Assembly (NCBI GenBank): GCA_030248195.1
Contig: JASAND010030817.1
Coordinates: 28,903-92,902, forward strand
Length of the DNA stretch: 64,000 nt
DNA from: Trissonchulus latispiculum
Taxonomy: Eukaryota > Nematoda > Enoplea > Enoplida > Ironidae
Direction of reading: 5' to 3'
The position numbers were made by a program, and so were the translations under genes. The notes below the pieces were generated by a model. It was not told where the DNA came from. It saw only the letters and a list, made by a program, of their open reading frames with translations, and did not search any database. Shown here piece after piece: positions 1-9,500 of the stretch; the stretch's first letter is position 1, and the number at the start of each line of letters is the position of its first letter.

Positions 1-405
1 TCTGCAAAAAGAAAATTTATCACACAAGCTAAGTTTGTCTTTTATTTCTCCAAACCTAAAATTGGCATTTGCCTGAACCAAAATTGGTGAAATTATTGTG
101 AAGCAACCATTACAATTTTTGAATGGATTGAAAATTGAAAGGTTTAAACTTAGAAGACCAAGTCACAAACAAATTGGTTATCAAAGCGAAAATTTGTTAC
201 AATTAAAAGCTGGTTGAGCTGAAGATAAACATGCCAAATTTTAAAGTGAATTTAATGAAATAACTTTAAAACTTTCACTGTCAAAAATAGTTAAAACTCA
301 GTTCTAGACAAACTGTGTACCGTCAAATTCCCCTCAAACTTTACAACATAATAGGCTTTCAAATTTTAGCCATCGGACAATCAGGCTAAGACGGGGAGAA
401 TGTAC
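1..405. other. CUL3 intron 7 (partial), no feature seen
   Basis: AT-rich sequence downstream of the CUL3 exon 7 donor. No exon of CUL3 or other gene could be recognised on either strand. Confidence 0.6.
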
Positions 406-502
406 CTGATACTTTGTCATTAATGAGCATATGGACTACGCCCGAATTTTCCATCTCAACAATCGTCTTCATGTTCTTGCAGATTAACTCAGACTCCAGT
501 AC
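406..502 (-). CDS. CUL3: CUL3 coding exon 7 (last in window)
   Basis: 97 bp, [20 protein letters not shown] to LINDKVS plus one base; the acceptor is TATTCAAG and the donor GTACATTC. It matches the [22 protein letters not shown] region of CUL3. The next exon is beyond position 1; the first 405 bases read as intron. Confidence 0.93.
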
Positions 503-3500
503 CTTGAATATAAACAATAACAAAATTAAACAGAAGCAAAAAGCGAAACATTACTGTTAAAAATGCAAGAGCATGCATTACCAGTAAAACCAAGGATTTA
601 TATACACGCATAAATAAATCAAAAATCTACCGAAATGATTTTCTTTTCAGTGGACGCATCCAGATAATGTTTGGCCCGTTCAGATTCCTCCTGCAATCTC
701 TGATCAACCTTTCGCACATAACAGCTAGCATTATTTTCTGCCAAAAACTTCTGACTTTCAACCTAAAAAACCGTTTTCAAAAATTTTCATCAAAAAAGAA
801 CAATACCCTAAATATGAAGAACTGTTCTTAATGGTTAGTCAAGCTGGCTGGAATAACTCAAGTATTTTTCTTGAGTGTACTGATCAGGAGCATGTAACAC
901 ACTGCTACAGTTATACCATCCTATACAGTTATTAGCGTATATAGAATGCTATACATAAAAGTATCTTTGCTCTTGGTGAGCCTACAACCTTTACAACTTG
1001 GTGGGAGCACTCCTGCATACTTGCCAAACAACGACACAGTATGGGCATCGCAGACTCTCCAGCCCCTGCGTGTCCGGACCGTGGGGCGGGAGAAGAAGAT
1101 GTTGCCCACCTACTCCTCCACTGTCCCCGGCACCGCTCAGCTCGCAAGCGAAACCTGGGGACCAGGCCGAGGTTGGATATTTTGTCTCAGGGACCCCCCT
1201 CCCAGGGTGCTTGCCTTCCTGAGGGATGTGGGGCGGATCTGACGGATTTGGTCTGCTCCAACCACATTGAATTCATTCACGATGGTCCAGGAACACGAAG
1301 AAGAAGAAGTCTACAACGCTCTCGCGCTCCCCTATAATAAGACATGGTTCTTTGCCGAAACAGCCCTCAATACTAAACCCTCCTTCCCCCGAAACATTAA
1401 TCCTCCCTCCAGAAGTCAAAACCTAATAACTAAAACATCAGAGAAGTACAGACATCTCGGTAACAAAACCTACACGATAAAACTCTGCAGATTGTTCTAG
1501 AAAAGGTATCTCAAAATCTTCTTCATAAACATGTCGACTATCCAGTCCTAAGGCTACCAGCATCTGACACGCATTCTTTATAGCTAACCTAAATAGAATA
1601 TAAGAATCATACTTTAGCAATCAAACCAGAAGTAGCATTACCAATGCGGAGCAATTTCGCAATGTTTACCGAATTTGGCAGGATGCACTAAATACTTAGC
1701 AGCTAGCACAAGTCTAATCATACTGCAAAGGTATTAAACACGTATTAAACCCTAAGATAATGTCTAATTATTCCCGTTACTGTTACCTATTCACTACTTC
1801 TCCTCGACGTTCCTTGGCAATCATGTCCAACAATGTTGTTCGCAGATGATCACGGATATTTCCATAACGAATAACTTGATCACGAAACAAGGTTAACCCA
1901 AGATTATAGACAGATTCCACATGATTCTGGGATACGTATACGCGGTCCTGAAAAATATTTTGGCTAAACTGAATCTTAGTATGAAATGAATTTATATATG
2001 TGAGTGTCAGGCATTGCTGGCGCCAAGAAACTGTGGACATAATTTGCACACACAGACGTACGTACTATGTAACATAGAATATATTTCAAAAAAATTCCCT
2101 GAACCGAAATTGAAAATGTTCATGGGAGCCAAGAGGGGGGGGGTTTGGGGGTTCCGACAACCCCTTTTTATCCGAACCCCCCCCCCCGGGAATTTTTGAT
2201 GGAGAAGGCAAAAATTGACCTATTTTCAATGTACAAAACTAAGGAAGACGAAAAGTTTTCGCGCCCTCAGCGCTATTCTAACTCAATGTTTCAAATTTTC
2301 GTGGCCTGCGGCGCTCTTCTATCTCTATTTTAAAAAATTTCGCGTCTGGAATTATCTGCCTTAAATTTTAAAATTTTTCGCGCCTACTTTCCTGTTGTAG
2401 CTCATGTTAGATTTTCGCGGCTGCGGCACCATCTCTTTTTTTAAAAATTTTCGAAGCCGCGGCGCTTTTCTAGCTCATTTTTTTAAATCTGTGCGCCTGC
2501 GGAGGTAAGGTTTCCTTCCATTAAAAATTTCTTCATAACGTCGAAAAATATATCAACTTTTATTAAAATCTTTTTAAAGGTTTCCATTACGGATTTTTTC
2601 TTAATTTCAACAATTTCCGAACTTCTGGGGGGCCCCGCCCCCAAGACCCCCGTGGACTACTGACTACTTCCAGATTTTGTGACTTGTGCTATAGCCAGGC
2701 GCGTAGCCAGGGGGGGGGGAATTCCCCCCCGAAATTGTGTTGCCCCCCAGGAATTTTTTCCTGCCATGTGTAAAACGACCATTTTTCAAAAAAATTTTCG
2801 CGCCTACGGCGCGAAATAAGTATATTACACTATTATAATACGTGTTTCGCACTAAAAAATGAGTACCAATTACCCTATTTGGTGTACTTTAACCACCTTC
2901 TGCATCATTTGGGTGCACAAACACGCACTGCGCCTTAAATATTATTGTAATTTCAACGAATGCTCTGTAAAAATTCCACGAAGGTCACGAAATAGAAAAA
3001 TTTCTCAGCTTCGGGGGCTCCGCCCCCAGACCCCCCGAAAAAAGTTTGCACTCCCCCCGAAATTTTTCCTGGCTACGCTAGTGGCTATAGCTACCCCGAA
3101 CTGTTAATAATTGCCGCCGCCACCCTCCCCCCCGCTCCCAGCGTAAACGCGACTGGCGAAAGCAAAACATGTCCCCCCCCCCCTTTCAAAATCCTGGATG
3201 CGCCCCTGGAAATGTTACCCATTATTTTTAACCCATATTTTCTAACAGGGCAGAAATAACAATTTAGACACTTCCGATCAAATTTATACAATTTCATCTA
3301 ACCTGATGTCATGTTAGAAGTATAAATTAAAACCCAAAATTCCAATCCTTATTGTTATATTTTTGTTCGAACACAAGAAAAGATATTTGAAACTTACAAA
3401 AAAATAAATCTAAACGTGGCCCCAAATAGACTAATAAAATTATACTGCAGCTGCATGCAGCATACAAACTTACATAAGTAAACTGCTGCAGGCTTACGAG

Positions 3501-6500
3501 TGGGGATCTATCGAGAAAACTGCTGTTCCACAAAACGGTTTTAAGCTGAAACTGGCTGGTAAAATTGACAGCTTCAGTTTGCCATAAAGGGGTATAAAAT
3601 TAGGAGAGAAACGTAAAGAAGGCTGTTTTTGAGAAAGTAAACATACCAGACAATCGGAAACACCAATATCGTGTTCGTGAATCATAATAATACCGGCTGT
3701 ATATATAGGTACATAAGATACTGTATTTGTACTGTAGTGCGTGCCCCCCAATAAGACCGTATATTCTGAGACGGAGGAAACATTGCTTGCATACCATGTA
3801 CATGAGAATGTCTCTGATCATGACCATGCTCGTAGTATGATCGTCCCAAGCCGAGTTGAGAGTTTCCAGAAAATTGTTGTTCAGGGAATCTTCTACTTCT
3901 CTGCGAACCTAAAAGCAAATAACTTTTAGTTATAACAAACATCATTTCCAGTAAACATAAGTATATAATTGATGTGATTAGGTCTGACTAGGCTGTCATC
4001 CCTCCTCCCTTCCAAACAACGGAGAAGCGAAGACGGAAAAGTTTAAAAGTATGTAGAAATGTAGAATCATCAACATGACGAAACATGGTGCCTGCCTTGA
4101 AGCAAGCATTAACAGGGCTTCTGTGGAAAATGCTGAAGATCGGACTCCCCGTCTGTTCTCTCAGATGGATGAAGAATTTTCTCAGCGACAGGATGGCCAG
4201 GGTCAAAATTGGCAACGATGTCAGCAAATGGAGAACGCTGTGTGAAGGGGTCCCTCAAGGTAGTGGATTGTCCCCTTTACTATTAATGATATAGTCCGAG
4301 AAATTCCAGCTGGCGTGGAGATCAGCTTGTTTGCAGACGACCTTGCAGTGTGGTCTCAGCACAGCGTCCTAGCAGTTGCAGAGGCTAAAGTTCAAACTGC
4401 CTTGGATGCCATAGCTCTCTGGTCCAAAACTTGGAAGCTCAGTATCAATGTGGGAAAATCAGAATATACCGTATTCAGCACTCACAACAAGGAAGCAGCC
4501 AAACGTCTCCGGCTATCTGTAGACGGCCAGGATCTGCCCTTTAACCCTACCCCGGTATTTTTGGGAGTGAAATTTGATAGATTGCTGAACTTTGGACCCC
4601 ACTCGCAACAACTGCGGACTAAGGCGTGGCCGCGGATCCAGGCCATCTCCCGACTCTCCACCACAAAGTGGGGCTGCGCAAAAGAAGACCTTAGATTGAT
4701 ATATATGAGCTACTAGGGGGAAAAATGCCCTCGACGGGCAACCAACTTGGTAGAATAGGGAAAGACTTGAATGTTAAATACACGGTGCATGGTTACAACT
4801 GAGATTCTGCTGAAGCGGAAAAATGCCGTTTCTCAGCGACTAAAATGACAGAAACCAGCTTTGTGCGCCGAATAGGGAAACTACTCGGCGACTAAAATGA
4901 AAGAAACCAGCTTTGTGCGCCGAATAGGGAATCTACTCGGCGACTAAAATGAAAGAAACCAGCTTTGTCGCCGAATAGGGAATTCCCGAATAGGGCGGAA
5001 GGAGGGAATTCCCTATTCGGCGACAAAGCTGGTTTCTTTCATTTTAGTCGCCGAGTAGATTCCCTATTCGGCGCACAAAGCTGGTTTCTTTCATTTTAGT
5101 CGCCGAGTAGATTCCCTATTCGGCGCACAAAGCTGGTTTCTGTCATTTTAGTCGCTGAGAAACGGCATTTTTCCGCTTCAGCAGAATCTCAGTTGTAACC
5201 ATGCACCGTGTATTTAACATTCAAGTCTTTCCCTATTCTACCAAGTTGGTTGCCCGTCGAGGGCATTTTCTCCCCTAGTTTCGCTTATTTTTCCGCTGCA
5301 GAGAAAATCATGTCAGAGAAGTTGCATATATACACAATGTAAGCAAAGCTAGCTACCGCAAACAGGCTGGATGAAAACGTTCTAGTTCAACTGAATGTAT
5401 TTGCTGAAGCGGAAAAATGCCTGTTAATAGCCTTTTCAGAACTTTATACACGGCGCGTCATCTTAGGCTGGAAGGCCACTGTTCATGGCCTCTACAGAAC
5501 ATTATACACGGAGCGTTATCTTAGGCTGGAAGGCCACTGTTCATGGCCTTTTCAGAACTTTTTACACGGTGCGTTATCTTAGGCAGGAAGGCCACTGTTC
5601 ATGGCCTTTTCATAACTTTTTACACGGTGCGTTATCTTAGGCAGGAAGGCTATTTTAAAAGCCATCCAGCACCGTAACCTTGGATATGCAGTTATATACA
5701 TGACAAAAGTTGCTCTGATCATTTAGGGCTTCCATTTAAAACCAAATTTGACAACTTTTGGAAATTTTGATTTTTGACCAATTAGGACCCCTTGCCAGGC
5801 CGCCACAGGTCGCAAGGGACCAGTTTGGAGGGGTCCTCCAATGAGATAAAATGTTCGCCTCACCAAGGGCTTTCATCTGATACCACACTTGGCCACTTTT
5901 GGAAAAATAGATTTTTGGCTATTTTGGACCGGTCCGGACCCTGGTCAGGGCGCCACAGGCCGCTGGATCCACTTTGGAGGGGTCCTCCGATGACAAAAAA
6001 TGTTCGCCTCACCAAGGGCTTTCATCTGATACCACACTTGGCCACTTTTGGAAAAATAGATTTTTGGCTATTTTGGACCGGTCCGGACCCTGGTCAGGGC
6101 GCCACAGGCCGCTGGGTCCACTTTGGAGGGGTCCTCCGATGACAAAAAATGTTCGCCTCACCAAGGGCTTTCATCTGATACCACACTTGGCCACTTTTGG
6201 AAAAATAGATTTTTGGCTATTTTGGACCGGTCCGGACCCTGGTCAGGGCGCCACAGGCCGCTGGATCCACTTTGGAGGGGTCCTCCAATGACAAAAAATG
6301 TTCGCCTCACCATGGGCTTTCATTTGATACCAAACTTAGCCACTTTTGGAAAAATCGATTTTTGGACATTTTGGACCGGTCCGGACCCTGGTCAGGGCGC
6401 CACAGGCCGCTGGGGTCACTTTGGAGGGGTCCTCCAATGACAAAAAATGTTCGCCTCACCAAGGGCTTTCATTTGATATCAAACTTGACCACTTTTGGAA

Positions 6501-9500
6501 AAATCGATTTTTGGCCATTTTGGACCGGTCCGGACCGTGGCCAGGGCGCCACAGGCCGCTGGGGCCACTTTGGAGGGGTCCTCCGATGACAAAAAATGTT
6601 CGCCTCACCAAGGGCTTTCATCTGATACCACACTTGGCCACTTTTGGAAAAAAAGATTTTTGGCTATTTTGGACCGATCCGGACCCTGGTCAGGGCGCCA
6701 CAGGCCGCTGGATCCACTTTGGAGGGGTCCTCCAATGACAAAAAATGTTCGCCTCACCATGGGCTTTCATTTGATACCAAACTTAGCCACTTTTGGAAAA
6801 ATCGATTTTTGGGCATTTTGGACCGGTCCGGACCCTGGTCAGGGCGCCACAGGCCGCTGGGGTCACTTTGGAGGGGTCCTCCAACGACAAAAAATGTTCG
6901 CCTCACCAAGGGCTTTCATTTGATATCAAACTTGACCACTTTTGGAAAAATCGATTTTTGGCCATTTTGGACCGGTCCGGACCCTGGCCAGGGCGCCACA
7001 GGCCGCTGGGGCCACTTTGGAGGGGTCCTCCAATGACAAAAAATGTTCGCCTCACCACGGGCTTTCATTTGATACCAGACATGGAAACTTTTGGAAAAAT
7101 CGATTTTTGGCCGTTTTGGCCACGGTCCACGGTCCGGACCCCTGGCCAGGGCGCCACAGGGGTCCGGGCGAAACCTACTATAGCCTATGCTGTAGTGCCC
7201 CCGCACCCCACCCCAAACCCCAAGTAAGAGAGACCTGCTCACTGTAGATATTTCTGTAGAAGAGGTTAAAGTTGGAGTTGCGACACGGTAGGGCCCACCA
7301 CCATCAGGGTGCCCCCCAGCCACATGGATAGGTCCTAGAGCGAAACTAATGGGCCCTTTAGATTCACCATATAGGGGTTCCTATTCGAATACGAAACCTC
7401 AGCCCAGCAGCTCTTATGTATAGGGCTGCCTACTCCGTAGGCCCAGACCCCCCCTTTTACACGTTAACTAGTGACCCCTGGCCAGGGCGCCACAGGAGAC
7501 CTGCCGACATCTAATATAGCCTATGCAGTAGTCCACACTTGGGTCATGCCAAAACCCCAATATGAGAGCCCAGCTTCGCGCGCTGCGTTCTATTTCGAAG
7601 CTACAAAATTTTCGGACTTAGTTTTTTTTTCGGGGGTCACCTGGGGGGTCCCCACCGGGGGGGTGGGGCCATCGGGGGGTATCCGGGACCCGAGGAAAGT
7701 AATTTCCCCGGAATTGAGTAACTTTTTGTACAAAAAAACCTAAAATAGTACGGCTCTGAAGGGTCCTCCGACCTGCACCCCTAGGGGAAAAAAATGGAGA
7801 GAAACGCGACCTGCGCGGGGGGCCAATTTCCATATCTCAAGATCTACCCGGCCGATCCGGCTGAAATTTTCACAGCATGTACCCCTGCCCACAGGCTCTT
7901 CACATACCAAGTTTGAGCCCGATCGGTCCACTCATCCGCTGGCCACAGGCCAAACAATGTCCAGATTATACACATTGCGTCAAATTTTCCCTATTCTAGG
8001 GGGAGCGCTAACGCGCTCCCCCTAATATTCGCTCAATACTGGACTACTGCGCAGCCGCATGGATGCCCTGTGCCTCAAATAGTCATAAGAACACTGTTGA
8101 GAAAATCCAGAACCAGGCTGCCCGAATTATCACCGGCTGTCACCGGGACGCTCCAGTGGAGGCACTTCGTTTGGAAGCCGGCCTTATGCCTTTCAATCTT
8201 AGAGCACAGCAGTTAGCAGCCATTGCATATGAAAAATCAGCGCGACTGCCTCCAGACAACCCAAGATCAACCTTATGCCTTCCCCCGGCAACCTCAAGGC
8301 AGCTACCAAGTCAACCATCATGGAGGGATCAAAGTCTGAACTACGTAGAAGCCATTGGGCTAGCCAATATCCCGAGAGAACCTATCTGCAGCATCGATAG
8401 CCTTCCTCCACAGCTGAGGAAATTTCCAGCCAACATCTACCCAGAGTTGGAAGATACGGTTACGAAGTCAGATGCTGGTGCGGTCAGGAAGGCGGCTGCG
8501 GAGGCCACCCTAGACAGACGCTGCAAGCCTAATGTAACTATTTGGACAGATGGGGCTGCCGTGGATGGAACCATGAATGGGGGAGCCGGAATCTACATCG
8601 AATTCACAAATGGACGACCTCCAGTCAAGCTAAGTCTCCCTGCTGGTGCATTCTGCTCTAGCTTTAAAGCTGAACTTTGTGCCGTAAGCGGTGCGCTGGA
8701 CTGGCTGACGGGCGAGGGTTTAGCCACCTGGAGCAGTCAAACTATTGCAGTGTGCACGGATTCCCAGGCAGTTGTGCGCTTGCTCCATTCCGGAATCAGG
8801 GCCAATTTCAGTCCTATGCTCAACAACATCAGAAGAAAATTGGCCCAACTGAAATCCCTTGCTGAAATATACATTCAGTGGATCCCTGGACACGTTGGAC
8901 TACGTGGCAACGAAGAAGCTGACTGCCTAGCCAAGGCTGGGTGCGACTGCCCCCAAATCAATACTCCTATAGACTTGAACTCTGCCAAATCCTTAATTTA
9001 CCGCCGTACCAAATATACCTGGGTCTCAAATATTGAACACAACAGAACGCGCAATATCTTTGGCACAAGGGGTCCAGTTCCTCAGGACCTCGAACTGGGT
9101 TTTCACCGGAAAGACCGGGTTGTCCTATCCCAACTCAGGACTGGCAAGTCCTTCCTCTTGGCCAAATATAGACACTTGATCAACCCCACCACCCAGGCCA
9201 CCCCCATTTGCCCCAACTGTGGGGAAGAAGAGGAGGACCTTGAGCATCTACTGCTTCGCTGCCCAAGACATTTATCCTAACGGGTCCGGCACCTTGGGCT
9301 GTCCCCAGATCTTTCGGTCCTACGGTTGGCCCCTGGGTCGGTGCTGAGCTATCTGCGGGAAAGTGGCCTGATCCAATGATCAGTCCACCGTTTATGGGAA
9401 ACCACAACGGCCACCGAAGAAACAACAACAACAACAAGCAAGCATTGAAGCCTGAAGCTAGACCGTAAAAGTTCAAAATTCAAATCCAAACATTCAAAAA

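Larger units (their letters stand above)
4713..8025 (+). mobile_element. Helitron-like composite element carrying a satellite core
   Basis: 3,313 bp inserted into the LINE ORF. Taking the ends as CTAGGGGGA and TCCCCCTAA, the flanks are ..AGCTA and TATTCGC..; removing the insert without any duplication restores AGC TAT ATT CGC and the LINE frame MSYIRSILDY. Insertion between A and T, no duplication, a 3' CTAA and a hairpin directly before it are Helitron features. The 5' end is CT rather than the canonical TC and is a large foldback, so the assignment is not standard. Order: 275-bp inverted repeats, 58-bp tandem repeats, 149-bp satellite, ~860-bp tail, terminal hairpin. No Rep/helicase ORF. 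A truncated relative lies inverted at 30060-33150. Confidence 0.65.

Noticed and set aside
2797..2815. Intrinsic transcription terminator
   Set aside because: GC hairpin next to a T-run looks like one, but this is eukaryotic DNA and the same hairpin is dispersed in transposons.
5792..7323. Overlapping 105-144-codon open frames on both strands
   Set aside because: They are staggered readings of the 149-bp satellite; the period is not a multiple of three and the products are the same peptide in shifted frames.
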